From: Adineta steineri
Taxonomy: Eukaryota; Rotifera; Eurotatoria; Adinetida; Adinetidae
Direction of reading: 5' to 3'
NCBI GenBank assembly: GCA_905250115.1
Contig: CAJNOI010000236.1
Span: forward strand, 54,824-118,823
Length of the DNA stretch: 64,000 nt
Shown here in pieces: positions 15,201 through 28,500 of this stretch; position 1 is the stretch's first letter; every line of letters starts with the position of its first letter. Under the pieces are notes generated by a model. It saw only the letters and a list, made by a program, of their open reading frames with translations, had not been told where the DNA came from and made no database searches. The position numbers were made by a program, and so were the translations under genes.

Positions 15201-18200
15201 GAAAAATAGTCAAGAAATGGTTCGTGCATCATTATTACCATTATTTAATAATATTGCTGAAGATCTTAATCAAACTGTACAAAATCTTGAACAACAACGT
15301 TTTAGTCATATTAAAGGAACTTTACAACGTGGAACAACTAGTCTTTCATATATACATATGGTGCTTCTACCTGTACTTTCATCGATGCTTGATCATTTAG
15401 GAAAAAATAACTATGGAGTTGATGTTTTCGGTGAGATATATGGAGTAAACCGTTTAATAATCCTAAATGTTTTATTTATTAGAAAATGAAATTCAATTAG
15501 CTGGTTATAAAATTTTAAATGCTCTATGGATAATTGGTACACAAGGAATAAAATTTGTTGATCGGTAAATTTCTTCATATTAATTTTTTGAGCTTTATTT
15601 TCTATATTAAATTATCATTGTAGAGAATGGATTGTTGAAGAATTAAATCGTCATCGTCCATTACTTGGTGATTGTTTAAGTTCATTTGCATCTTGTTTTC
15701 CAATAGCATTTTTTGAACCTGAATTTAATGGTAATAATAAACATGCATCAAATATCTCACAATTATCACCTGAAGCTAATGGTAAAATTTATAAAAATAT
15801 CAAACTAAAAAAAAAAGCATTATGAAATTTTTCTATTAATTATAGATGTTATGACAAATATAGCACGAACAATTCCTCATCTAACAAAAGTTATAGCTGA
15901 TATTGAAGAACATTCAGAATCAAGAGCAACATATGATGATGCACCTTATGTTGTCGAAGTTATTCTTCCATGTGTTTGTTCGTATTTACCACATTGGTGG
16001 TCAGTTGGTCCACAAAAAACAAAACAATCAACTGAGTATATTTTTCTTGCATTATTATTATGATAAATATTAATTACTTTTTTAATTTTCATAGACCAAA
16101 AGTAACAAATGTTACTGCAGATCATATGAATTCTATCTTAGGAAGTATTTTAAAACTAATTAATAATAATATAGATTCTGCCGAAGCACCATGGATGAAA
16201 CGTATTGCAGGTAAAATAGATTTTTTGTTTTTGTAAAGAATTTTGTTAATCTATATGATATTTTAAAGGCTATACACAATCAATTATTCTTAATTCATCG
16301 ACAAGTCTTTTAGAACCATATTTCTTACCTGTATCACAACGTTTGAAAGCGAAATGTGAAGATTTATATGCTCAAGAACAATCTCTTAAACATGCGACTC
16401 GTTTAGAATCATCTGAACGTGAAGATCTTGAAGCTAGTTTAATGAAAGTAAATAAAAAGGATACTTTAAGAAGAATTCAAGCTAAAAAAACTGTTTTTTT
16501 CTTAGAATTATGAAATTCTCGTTCGTGATCTTTATGCATTTGGACCATTATTAATAAAATTTGTTGATATACATCGATCATATTGGCTTAAAAATGGTGA
16601 TCTATCTGCTAATAAATTATATAATGATATGGCTGAAGTTTTTTCAACATGGTGTAAATCAAAAGTATGAAAATAAAAACAAAACGCCAATTTTTTTCAA
16701 ATTATTTTTTTTAGTATTTTAAACGTGAAGAACTTAATTTTGTAAGTCAACATGAGATTGATAATACAAGTATGTTAATGCCAAGTGGTACAAATCAAAC
16801 AAGTGCGAATACAGCAACTACATCAGATCCAACAACAATGAAAAGTCCGAATGATGCATCAAATAGTGGAGCATTAAGTGTAAAACAAAAACGTAAAAAA
16901 CGTCGATTAGATAAGGAAAAATTTACATCATTAAGTGTTGCTTGTATTAAACGTTTATTACCACTTGGAATGAATACATTTGGTGGACGAGAACAAGAAC
17001 TCGTTCAATTAGCTAAACATAAAATGATTGACGTAAGAAATGAGTTTTTCTATTATTTGAATGATGTGTTTTTTCTTTAGACAAAAACTGCTCAGGATGA
17101 AAAAATTGAAAATCCAACTGAAGAACAAATGGTTTTAGATCTGACGGTTTGTTTGCATAAATAAATATTTATTTTCATTTGAATTTCTTTTTGTTTAAAA
17201 TAGAGTGATCAAGAAGAAAACATCGAAGAATTTCTTCGTGATATATTTTTTGCCCAAGAACAAGTAATGTTTTATTTACTTTCTTTTCTTTTTTAATCTT
17301 ATGATTAATTTTTATAGGGAGAAATTGTTAATAAAAATAATTGGCAAAGTGCATTATATAGAAAGATTGGTTCGAAATCTCATCAAACTGGTATAATACA
17401 TTCACAAGCAACTTCAATAAAAAATATGTTAAAAATGGCTAAAGTTTTATTTGGTTTAAATCTTGTTGATCATCCTCCAACACATCAACGAAATACATGG
17501 AGAAAACTTGTTTCATCACAACGTAAAAAAGCTATTATGGCTTGTTTTCGTATGGCACCATTACATTCTGTACCAAGACATCGAGCAATGAATATGTTTT
17601 TACGTGCCTATCGAGAGTTATGGCTTGAAGCTGAAGAAGATACACGTGCACGTTTAATTGAACATCTCTGTGTAATTTTAATTTTATTGATTATGAAATT
17701 TTTAATTGTTCATATTTTAAGGAGGAATATCAAGAAGTGAATGATCAAGAAGTAACAACAATTAAAGAAGAAAGTGAAACTGAAACAGAAGTATTAACAT
17801 TGACAATGACGATTAAACCAGATCCATTGAGACAATTATTACAATGTTTAAATCGAGCTGCAACTACAGCACAAGTTTTTTCAATAACAGATGATATTGT
17901 CTATTTATCTTATTCAACTATAATGAGCAAAGTAAATTTTCGAAAAAGAAAACAAACAGAATAATTTGAAGACGTTTTTTTTTCTAGAGTTGTGTTATTG
18001 AAGAAGATAATGATGATGATGGAGCAGAAGAAGTGAAATCTTTTCAGGTAAATTAAAACAAATCTATTATTCTAATGATAATATATTCTCGTTTGATATT
18101 TAGGAACAAGAAATGGAAAAACAAAAGTTACTTTATGAACAAAATCGTTTAGCTAATCGAGGTGCTGCTGAAACTGTATTATTATATATAAGTGCAAGCA

Positions 18201-21200
18201 AAGGTTTATTTATAAAATATATATTTTTTTAGTATTTACAAATAAATATATTTAGGTGAAAATAATGAAATGCTTAATCGAACATTACAACTTGGTATAT
18301 CATTATTACATGGTGGTAATCGTGAAGTTCAAAAAGTAAAAATTCTTTGTTTTTTTTCTTTTTATATCTTAAAATTATTTTCTTTGTAGCGAATGTTGGA
18401 TTATTTAAAAGAAACACGAGATGTTGGATGTTTTACATCATTAGCAACATTAATGGCTAATTGTAGTGTACTTGATCTTGATACATTTGAACGTTGTATT
18501 AAAGCAGAAGTACTTGGTATGTTAATTAATAATTAAATCATAATAATAATTATATTTGAATATTTATTTAGGTGTTGGTTCGGAAGGCATGGCTGGTGAA
18601 AAGAATTTACATGATGCTGATTTTACGATTTCACTATTTCGCTTTTGTCAACTTTTATGTGAAGGACATAATCTTGAATTTCAAAATTATCTTCGTTCAC
18701 AACCTGGAAGCAATACAAATGTTAATATTATTATTTGTACTGTTGATTATTTACTTAGTTTACAAGTAATTTCGTTTTTTCTATAAGTTTATTGTTTAAA
18801 GAATTCGTTTTGTTTAGGAATCATTAATGGATTTCTATTGGCATTATTCAGGAAAAGAAACAGTTGATGCACATGGAAAAGAAAATTTTTGTCGAGCTAT
18901 TAATGTTGCTAAACAAGTTTTTAATACATTAACTGAATATATTCAGGGTCCATGTCCACAAAATCAATTAGCATTGGCTAACAGTCGTTTATGGGATGCA
19001 ATATCAGGTTTTCTTTATATTTTTGCACATATGCAACGAAAATTATCTCTAGTAAAAGATTCATTTATTCATTGTGCTATATCATAAATTCTCTTAATTA
19101 GGATCCAATGCAAATTGAATTATTACGAGAATTAATGAAATTACAAAAAGATATGATTATTATGTTATTATCAATGCTTGAAGGTATTATCATAATAAAT
19201 CTAATATTTCCTTTTGTGAAACACGATCTAAAAGGAGTGTTGAAGTGTTTAGGGGTAGAAATTTGGACCCACTACCCCCACAGACGTATGTTCTTTTGAC
19301 CTCGTTACAGACAGGACCGACAGGGTACCATAGGCCTGTTAGGGTTATATCAGAGCCATAAAAGGGACAACAGCGAAAGAACGCAATAGAAAGACAAAAT
19401 GGGGGAAAAGATGACCTTCGCGAGACTCAAATCCACACCTTCTGCTATCCGAGTAGATGCTCTGAGACAATTAGACTAGGAGAACCAACTTAATCTCTAG
19501 TTTAGGGATTAATGATTCATCACAGACCCTAACAAGGCCTTCATATAGGTAATTAACGTGGCATCACGAACCGTGAATGACAGATGTTCTTTTGACTTTG
19601 TCACAGACTGTAACTATCATAGATATGAACATTGCGTTGGAGAATAAAATGAAACTATTGAACTCATACTATTTAGGAAAGGTAGATATGTGAGTAGTTT
19701 TTTATATTAATCGATTTTTCTATTAAATTTTGTATCAACTGTTAAAATAATAATCAAATGACTTCAAAATATAAAAATTATGATACAATTAAACTATCCT
19801 CTTGAAGGTAGAAACACAGTTAGATCGTGTTTCACTTTTTTAATCCCGTTAGGGATTGCACTAACAGCTTTTTTTAAATATTTTCATATTCATTTCTATA
19901 TTTTAGGCAATGTTCTCAATGGTCCAAGTAAGTTATTTAGATACTCGATAGAAATATTCAAATTTTCATTTCTTAGTTGGTAAACAAATGGTTGATACAT
20001 TAATTGAATCTCAATCAAATGTTGAATTATTACTACAATTTTTTGATATATTTCTTAAAATGAAAGGTTTAACAACATCCGAAGCATTTCAAGAATTTGA
20101 TTTAAATAAAGATGGATTTATTTCACCAAAAGAATTTCGTAAAGCTATGGAAGCACAAAAGATGTATACAAAGTAATGTTATTATAATTTTAAAAATCAA
20201 ATCAAATTCTTATTTATTTATTTATTCTATTTAGTCAAGATATTGATTATATATTAATGTGTGTTGATACAAATCAAGATGGAAAAATTGATTTTATGGA
20301 ATTTACTGAACGTTTTCATAATCCAGCCAAGGATATTGGTTTCAATATGGCTGTTTTATTAATAAATCTATCTGAACATATGCCACATGATACACGTTTA
20401 CAACGTTTAATGGATAAAGCGAAAAGCTTCTTATCATATTTCTCAGAGTTTCTTGGTAGAATTGAAATTAAAGGTGGTGCTGGTTATATTGAACGTGTAT
20501 ATTTTGAAATAACTGAATCGAATATTGAACAATGGAATAAACCCCATATTAAAGTTTGTTCCCATATGTAATATATATATATAAATATACGTATTTTGTT
20601 TTCTTTATTTAGGAATCGAAAAAAGCATTTTTACATTTTAATGTTAATCAAACAGATGATAAAGAAAAATTAGAACAATTTATTAATTTCTGTGAAGATA
20701 CGATTTTTGAAGTAAGTTCTCAGTTTTAATTCTATGTTCTATAGAGTTTGAAAATAATATTATTTAGATGCAACATGCCGTTGCTCTTAGTGGTGAAGAA
20801 GATGATCAACAAACTCAAACTGCTCCATTTTCTGATGATGAAACAGGCAGTCCACCACCACCAAATGAACCAGTTAAATTAGCTCTATCTTACATTTGGT
20901 CTGGTATCAAAGGTCTATTTCATTTACTTCGTCCATCAACAATACGTAATGGATATCATCAATTTCGTCAAATGACCTTTAAAGATATGATTAAAAGTCT
21001 ATTTTCTCTATTCATTTACATTATGCGTTTATTATTTATAATATTGATATACGCTTTAAGGTATGTCAATAAACATTGTTTCATGCATGATTTTGTTGTG
21101 TTAAATTTTTCTTCAGTTTGCATGTTTTTTTTATTCTGAAATATTTCTTGCCTAAACGATGGTATTATCATTTGGAAAGATTATTTAAACGATTTATTAA

Positions 21201-24077
21201 AAAAATCGATAAGAATAATTTATTAAATCATAAAAAACATCGGTTTGTTATTTAATTTCAATGTATTTGTCTTGTATGAATGTGTAGCTTGTATTTTATA
21301 CAAAATAGAGAACGATAATTATTCTTTTCTTTTTAATAGAACATTAACGTATTGTATTTGGAATTTAATGGCTGGAGAAGAACAACCAGAAGTAAAACAA
21401 GAAAGAGTTGCTTTACCACCACCAACAAAACGACGTGATCTTCATTTACGTTAGTTATTAAACATTCATATAATATGTATAGAATTATCATTTGTTTATT
21501 TAGCATCAGTTAATATTGCACAAGCTGGATTTAGTTCTGCTGAAGAATCAGCACCAACAATAAATGCATTTGGTATTGGTCTTAGTTCTGATTCAGAACC
21601 AAATAATAAGTAAGAATAGTTATATGGATGATTTCTGTTTGAATTTCATTTGGAAATTTCAGAATATCTTCAATGGAGGAATCAATAAATATACTTAATT
21701 TTGATAGTGTTCAAACATTTGATTCCGATCAAAAACCTTTATTTGTCAATAATATTGATTCATCACTTGGCCAAGCAACACCATCATCAGTGACTACTTC
21801 AACACATATGATTCCATTAACTCAACATACTCAACATCAACATTCAATAACTGCTTCAGTACCACATCAACCACAATTAACAACAACAATACATATGTCA
21901 CCAAATGTTATTGAAAAATCTAAACAAGCACTTCAAGTAAATTAAGAATAATTTGAGAAAAATTATTTTATTGTTTTCTAAAAGGTTAATATTCAAGCTG
22001 AATATCAACAAAAACCTTCAATAATCAATCAAAACGGAGCAGGTCTAGTAGAAGATGACGATTTTATTCCACCAGAACCACCAGCAAGAAAAGATTATGG
22101 AAAGAAAGCTTTGGTAAATAAAGAAAAAAACTAGAATATTCGAAGAAGATTGAATTTCATTTTCTTTACAATTAGGCATTAGTAGCAAGAAATTATCATC
22201 AATTAAAATTCATGGCTCTTTGTCTTGCTTTTGTAATTAATTTTCTAATGCTTTTCTACAAAGTAAGATAAACTATTTCAATGAATTTAATAAAAATTAT
22301 TATATAAAATATAGGCTATGCCATTAGCTGCAGCAGCAACTGAGTCAGTTCCACCGGATGCAATCGAACGTATTGATGAGGATGAGGATGAAGTAATTAT
22401 GATGGATCCGAAGAATTTCTATATGGTTTATTTATTACAAATAAGTGCATTTTTACATTCATCGATTGCATTTCTAATGATGATCAGTTATTATAAACTA
22501 AAAGTATGAATTGAATTTATTTTTTTTCAATAAAACAATCTTTTTCGTTCAGGTACCTTTGGTTATATTTAAACGAGAAAAAGAAATTGCTCGTAAATTA
22601 GAATTTGAAGGTGCTTGGTTAATTGATCAACAGAGTGAAAATAGTTCTTGGATATTATCATATTTATCACGTGAATGGCATAAACTTGTTATAAGTTCAA
22701 AATCATTTCCGGATTCATATTGGGATAAATTCGTTAAGAAAAAAGTTCGAAATAAATATTCCGATCAATTTGATTATGATGAATTAAGTCGATTTTTGGG
22801 AATGGAAAAAAATGACACACCTGGAAAATTTGAAATTGTTAAACCAGTTGAAACTGGTTTATGGGGAAAGTATGTATAAAACAAGATAAAAAAAATATTT
22901 AATCAAGAAATTTCTTTAGAATTCAATCTATTGATATACGGTATCAAGTTTGGAAATGGGGTGTTATTTTTACTGATAATGTAAGTATTTTACAGGGAAA
23001 ATTTATTAACTCTTTTACTTTTTTTTTAGTCATTTCTCTATGTATTCTTCTACTTTATATTCTCCGTTATTGGCAATTTTTCATATTTTGTCTTTGCTAT
23101 TCATTTACTGGATGTTGCAATAAGTGTTAAAGCATTAAGTACCATATTGAAATCAATTACTCATAATGGTCGACAAGTAAAAATATATATTCAAACAAAA
23201 TTGATAAGATTTTTTATTTTTGAAATTTTTTGTTTAGTTACTTTTAACAATTATGTTAATGGCTGTACTTGTTTATCTTTATACAGTTATTGCATTTAAT
23301 TTCTTCCGTAAATTTTATACCAAAGAAGAAGATGAAGAAAAAGAAGAAAATTGTAAAGATATGTTTACTGTAAGTTTTTAAAAAAAAAGAAAAAAGGAGT
23401 AGAAATTATTCTTTTAAATTTCTAGTGTTTTAAATTTCATCTGTATTCTGGTATACGAGCTGGTGGTGGTATTGGTGATGAACTTGAATCTCCGAATGGA
23501 GATCCACTTGAATTATATCGAATTATTTTTGATATAACATTCTTCTTTTTTATTATCGTTATTCTTCTTGCTATTATTCAAGGTTTGATTATTGATGCAT
23601 TTGGTGATCTTCGAGAACAGCTTGATTCAGTTAAAGAAACACTTGAAGTAATTAATTTAACATTCTATATTTAATCATAATTATTGATATTTTTAGTCAA
23701 AATGTTTTATTTGTGGTATTGGTCAAGATTATTTTGATAAAGAACCGCATGGGTTTGAAGTAAGAAAGAAAAACAAAATTTGTTTGAAAAGAATATTGAT
23801 TTATTTATTTATTTAAAGACACATACAACAGCAGAACATAATTTTGCAAATTATATGTTCTTTCTAACGCATCTTTTAAATAAACCTGACACAGAACATA
23901 CTGGACAGGTTTGTTATATGATTGAAATGGAATAAATATAATTATATATATATATAATAGGAAAGTTATGTTTGGGAAATGTATCAAAGCCGTAAATGGG
24001 ATTTTTTTCCTGTTGGTGATTGTTTTCGACGTCAATATGAACCGGGAGGCGGTGGAGCAACATCAACAGAAAGTTAA
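298..24077 (+). CDS. RyR: Ryanodine receptor, complete, many-exon gene
   Basis: Intracellular Ca2+-release channel of the endoplasmic/sarcoplasmic reticulum, a homotetramer of about 5,000-residue subunits. The ATG at 298 opens an acidic N-terminus ([16 protein letters not shown]); the next exons read [18 protein letters not shown] and [14 protein letters not shown], the typical RyR start. In order I see MIR-type exons (about 1260-2440), RIH helical regions (2770-3530), SPRY1 (3915-4450), RyR repeats 1-2 (4600-5640), SPRY2 (5690-6180), a Ser/Thr-rich insert (6590-7230), SPRY3 (7240-8320), RyR repeats 3-4 (13730-14560), RIH-associated helices, an EF-hand pair (20099-20301), membrane segments (20870-23600), the GGGIGD filter and a Cys/His-containing C-terminal tail, with TAA at 24075. 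Almost all introns are 50-70 bp; a few reach 280-720 bp. No frame break was found in the exons I followed. Every part expected of the family is present, so identity is secure; individual exon edges were not all verified. Confidence 0.96.
3915..4450 (+). other. RyR SPRY1 domain
   Basis: Sub-feature of the ryanodine receptor gene. One long exon encodes a SPRY beta-sandwich with the hallmarks [52 protein letters not shown] and FYPAISL. In RyRs the three SPRY domains sit in the cytosolic cap and serve as protein-interaction surfaces. The same pattern recurs at about 5690-6180 (SPRY2: [43 protein letters not shown]). Confidence 0.9.
6590..7230 (+). other. Ser/Thr/Asn-rich insert in the RyR SPRY3 region
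   Basis: In frame inside the ryanodine receptor coding sequence, a run of about 200 residues is dominated by Ser, Thr, Asn, Gln and Pro (for example [16 protein letters not shown]) without domain features. It precedes the exon reading [17 protein letters not shown], where SPRY3-like sequence resumes. Vertebrate RyRs also carry a divergent region near here, so the position is conventional, while the composition and length look lineage-specific. It is probably disordered and a possible phosphorylation target; that last point is inference. Confidence 0.75.
7658..8232 (+). repeat. Long RyR intron with inverted and direct repeats
   Basis: This 575-bp intron (donor after CTTGAG at 7657, acceptor AG at 8231-8232) is about ten times the usual length. 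It holds an inverted pair, CTCTTTCTCGTAGA (7739-7752) and its complement TCTCTACGAGAAAGAG (7991-8006), and a direct repeat TTCGATGTTTTTTTGACC near 7809 and 7923. This suggests insertion of a small, probably non-autonomous element. No target-site duplication was identified. Confidence 0.5.
19184..19906 (+). repeat. Long RyR intron containing a GC-richer insertion
   Basis: This 723-bp intron lies between exons reading LLSMLEG and NVLNGP. Roughly 19220-19640 is richer in G and C than its surroundings and carries two related blocks, ATGTTCTTTTGAC near 19287 and 19582, each followed by a similar CACAGAC/TACAGAC stretch. The flanking intron ends are ordinary AT-rich sequence. It is probably an inserted non-coding repeat; I do not recognise the family. 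Confidence 0.45.
20099..20301 (+). other. RyR EF-hand pair with canonical Ca2+ loops
   Basis: Two 12-residue loops, [12 protein letters not shown] (20099-20134) and [12 protein letters not shown] (20266-20301), are separated by one short intron. Both keep acidic or Asn ligands at positions 1, 3 and 5, Gly at 6 and Glu at 12, so both look able to bind Ca2+. In the RyR family this pair lies in the central domain and has been linked to Ca2+-dependent inactivation. Confidence 0.92.
23426..24077 (+). other. RyR pore (GGGIGD filter) and zinc-binding C-terminal tail
   Basis: The exon after the acceptor near 23425 reads [13 protein letters not shown]; the filter codons GGGIGD lie at 23462-23479. A hydrophobic pore-lining helix follows ([17 protein letters not shown]). 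Downstream come [19 protein letters not shown] and, across an intron, HTTAEHN, supplying the two Cys and two His of the C-terminal zinc site typical of RyR and IP3R channels. The protein ends [19 protein letters not shown] plus a short Gly/Ser/Thr tail. Confidence 0.93.
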
Positions 24078-25558
24078 CAAGGATTTCTTTGGATTAATGA
24101 GCCTCACCGGTGATTTTTCTTTTGTCTTCGTTTTTTTTTTTATAAATAATCAAGGGTGCTAATTTCTTTTTCTCCTCATCGATACAAAATGGATAACGAC
24201 AAAGAGACTAAATAAATAATATTTGTTTGTTTGTTTTTCTTTTCTAAAATCACACATGTTCTTGCACTATTTTTGCACAATTTGTACGGTTTTTTTTAAA
24301 CTATATTTAATTCACTTGCTTTTGTCTTCGTGTGTGGTTAGGAAAATGTTTTAATTGAATAAAGAGAATTTACCCCCCGACCAACTATAAATCAATTATT
24401 ATATTTTTCGTATTCCCAACGTTATAAAATATGACTAAATACTAAGTTACTCATTTCATAAGGTAAGGTCAAATGATAAGGCGTACTAGAAAAAAAAGTT
24501 CGTACCAAGTATTAAAAATAAAATACTATTTAAGATATAGACATCTAATTACAATGCATTTTATCATGTTATCGTGTGAAATTTTAGGTGAAGAAAGATA
24601 TTATATACTTTATTTTATCTATATACAAGCACATAATGTAATTTGTTTATGTTTTTGGAACTAAGATTAACAGAAATAGATAACAATTATTTATAAACTT
24701 CCATGTTTAGTTGTTATTATTTTTTTGTTATTCATTTTCTCCGTATTTTATATAGATTTTTATCCACTAATAAGTCAACGAAGGACAAATGTATGAGAAT
24801 AGGAAAGAATTGAGAATATGAGTCATATTTTCCAAGATGTTACAGAAAGAAAAAGAAAATGCTGGAATTGTTAAATATGACTCACATTGGCAAAAACATT
24901 GTAATGCGTCTATTTTCTTTCATACTTAAAATATTAATATTATTCGATGAAATATAATTGAATAAAGATATAACATGGCAAACAAGTTCGTCAATCATTT
25001 TTTTTCAGAAAAAACAATACAGTGAAGCTTTCGACACCTTTCATAGAGTCATTTTTAACATTGAATTTTTTGAAAGAAAGTTTATATATTCATATATGAA
25101 GAAACAATTATTTTTCTNNNNNNNNNNNNNNNNNNNNNNNNNNNNNNNNNNNNNNNNNNNNNNNNNNNNNNNNNNNNNNNNNNNNNNNNNNNNNNNNNNN
25201 NNNNNNNNNNNNNNNNNGGGTAACGAGGTGGTTACACCAAATCAACTCATATTCCTCAGCTTTTTACTTATACTTTATTTGGGTAACGAGGTGGTTGCAC
25301 GATACCCTAGCGGGATAACTGTGTAAGCGACGTGTTTGTAGTAGAATACCCGGTGTATTGGGATTATGACATCACTCCTTCGTCCACATACTCACACCCA
25401 AACCCTCAACATTTTCTCATTAGGTGTATATTTTAATTCTATATTTCTTCTTCTTAACTTCTTTGCATTTTTTTCTGTACATTTTTTGGTATTTTTATTT
25501 TTCTAGACAATCAATAGATATTCTATCTAGTAACAGCAATCTTTGCGATTAAGAAGAA
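24078..25558. other. Intergenic region with 100-N gap
   Basis: It holds the RyR 3' flank (AATAAA-type signals near 24209 and 24358) and the 5' flank of the giant ORF. No gene is recognised. A short inverted pair, ATGAGTCATATTT near 24820 and AAATATGACTCACAT near 24873, could form a hairpin. The gap is 25118-25217. Just right of it, GGGTAACGAGGTGGTT occurs twice (25218 and 25280), a repeat that may have caused the break. TTTTCTAG at 25499-25506 could be a 5'-UTR splice acceptor. Confidence 0.6.
25118..25217. other. 100-N assembly gap
   Basis: Standard-size scaffold gap of unknown true length, upstream of the giant ORF. The sequence just right of it contains a short repeated block. Confidence 0.95.
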
Positions 25559-28500
25559 ATGGATGAATCAATTTTAAACCACTTGTTTCTTCCACATGAT
25601 CTCCCATCTTCTGCTGATGATGATTTTTTAAGTCAATGTGATCATCAAAATGAATATCTGCTATTGGAATGTATGAAGGAGTATTTGGTTTCGTTTGCAT
25701 CAACTCAGACAAACAATATATTACCAATCTTTCGCACATTGACTGATTGCATACAACTTTGGTCTACCTTACAAAATCATCAAACGACTTCAGTACCTGA
25801 TTTACAAGCTGCCATTAAGCAACTACCATTGGGACATTTTCTTCCTCTCTATTTTCATGCGCAAAATGCTGCAATTTTAATTGAAATAGATGAAAATAAT
25901 GCCAATCAACCATTAATTTCATCATGGCAGGTCCTATTACCATCTGCAGAAATAACTTCATCTGTAGTACCTCATCTTTCCTGTTTTCCTGTAACAACAT
26001 ATCGGTTGAATGATCGATCTCAATTAAGTTCGAAAGGTCATTGTGAATTGTTAATGGATTTTATGACTAATACCATTGAATATTCCAAATCTCATAAAGC
26101 TTCTCGCGAAGTCTCTGAAATACGTGAGGTACCGGAATCACATTACGTATGTCAGTGGTGGATTCAACAGTTTCAAGGGATAAACATCGAAAATAATTCC
26201 GATAGGTCCTATCAATTCAAGAAAAAACATCGTGACCACATTCGATGGAACAATGCATTATTACCTTTTCGACGATCTGGATTATGGATGACAATCAAAG
26301 TAGTTTTGCATACCATTTTAACCAAGCGTTTGGAATATGATGGTACTATTGTTTATAAATTATTGATCACTCATTTTCTTACATATGTTATTTCCTCAAA
26401 ATCATGTTCGACCGATTTATTAGTTCATTGCATTCGAAAAATTGTACGTCGATTGAATAAATTTGAAGGTTTGTCGTTTCCTATCAATGCAAATAATGTA
26501 AAAGAATGGATACAATTTATGAAACAAGTAATAAAAACAAATATTGATCGAATTTTTCCAAAATCAGATTGGTATAAATCTATGCAAATGAGTGAAAAAA
26601 AGAATCACATTATATCAATGACCAACATCGAACTGGATCGTCCTGAAATTTATCAGCATTTTTGTTTACACTTAAAAGCATATCTGAATAATCAGAATTC
26701 AAGTGAAACATTGAAACATTTTTCAGGTATCAATACCTGTGATGATTCAACGAATGTTAATCAAGCAGACTATATACCGTCTTATGATGTATTAACAAAA
26801 CAAAGAAACTATACAATTGGAATAGCTTTAACTTATTTGGAAATTTGGGTTGAATTACGTTTAGAGCAATGGATAAATCGTCCGTCGCCATATATAAATG
26901 GAAAAAATTGTTTCGAAATTTTATTAGGTTTTTATGAAGAATATCAGAATGCAGCATTATGTCATTACTGGTCAAAAAACGGTCCGACAGATCCAGTTGG
27001 TTACAGTCGATTTATTGTGACGTCATTAACAATTATTCGTTCGATACATAAAAAGTTATGTAATGATCCAAGATTCAAACGATTAGAACTACATTCAATT
27101 CGTATCCCCAATCTTATTGATTTGTTCGAACTTCTGGTCATACCGCATCGTGAAGATATGATTAGGGCACGTAGCCTCTATCATTATTTTAAAGCATTCA
27201 GTACCAAACAATATCCTGATCTTTTATCAAACATTGAGCATTCTAGTGCATTTGGTGTATCTTTTGCCGATCTAATACCGGAGATGAACACAAGTATACG
27301 AAAAATCCGAGCTCAAGCTGAACAAGATAAACAACAGAAAATATGGGAAGTAAACAATGCCAAAAAAAGATATACACAACTTATAAATTCAGTAAGTAGT
27401 TTATCTTGTAGCTGTGATTATAAATATGGGCGTCGGATCACATGCCACAAATGTCAGATCCGTGAAGAAGCAAACAACATTCAAGTGAAAGTATTCGAAT
27501 GTCCCATACCATCTACACACGAGAGTGCATTGGCTGTTATTTTTGAATTACAGATGCCTATTGAAATAAGATGTTATAGAGATATTCTTTGGCAATTTAC
27601 GAATCGTCCTTATCCACATCCTCAGCATAATATGTATGAATGGTTAACGGTGCCGCCTCATGACAACAAGCTACGACCATTTTATACTGGCTCAAATAAC
27701 TGCAAAGTGAAACTAGTATCTTCTACTAAATCTGTCACACAAACTCATTATTCATATCCACCGTCAATTTCATCTGCACCTGTGAAAGACTTCTTATTCG
27801 AAAATAGTTTGCAAGTGCAAATCTCGCCAACCAAACCAATTGAATTTGAGGACGAACGGCGTATATTAACTCCTCAACTTGATCATCCAGATTACAAACC
27901 ATTACAATTTACTCTAAATACTACACAATTTTTACAAAATCACGTCATTGCTAGATTGTCTGATTGTTCAGCAAAATTAAAACCAACGCAGTTTGTTGAA
28001 TTTGGTTCATTTCGATCGGGTCATCGTTTACAATGGTGGAATCTCTTAACGATTTTTGAAATGGACTCCTTGTCCATTGCTGAAGAAAGTGTAGCAATAT
28101 TAATTATACATTCCATTTTACAATATGGACCATTGATAGCAGATTCTGATATATCATCCAATTCGTGGTGTCCAGAATCACATCAGCAGTTGTTAGAAGA
28201 TCATTTTGTGGACGAATTCCTCTCAAGATTAGATCATCATTTAAATGATTGTGAATTAAATTGGCAGAATGAATTGGTATTAGTAGTAATTACGATGATT
28301 ACTATGAGAATATTAACAATTTGTAATACAACTAGAAAAGATAAAGTTGCTAATCTGGCAATAAAATGTCGTAAAACTGGTGAAAAATGGATTGATCTTA
28401 TTTCAAAATGTATTCAAACTATATCTCCATCAGTGTTTAATGAAGTAGAAAAACTTCGTCTTAAAATGGTGAATATTGGTATTTCCTGTCTATTAACATT

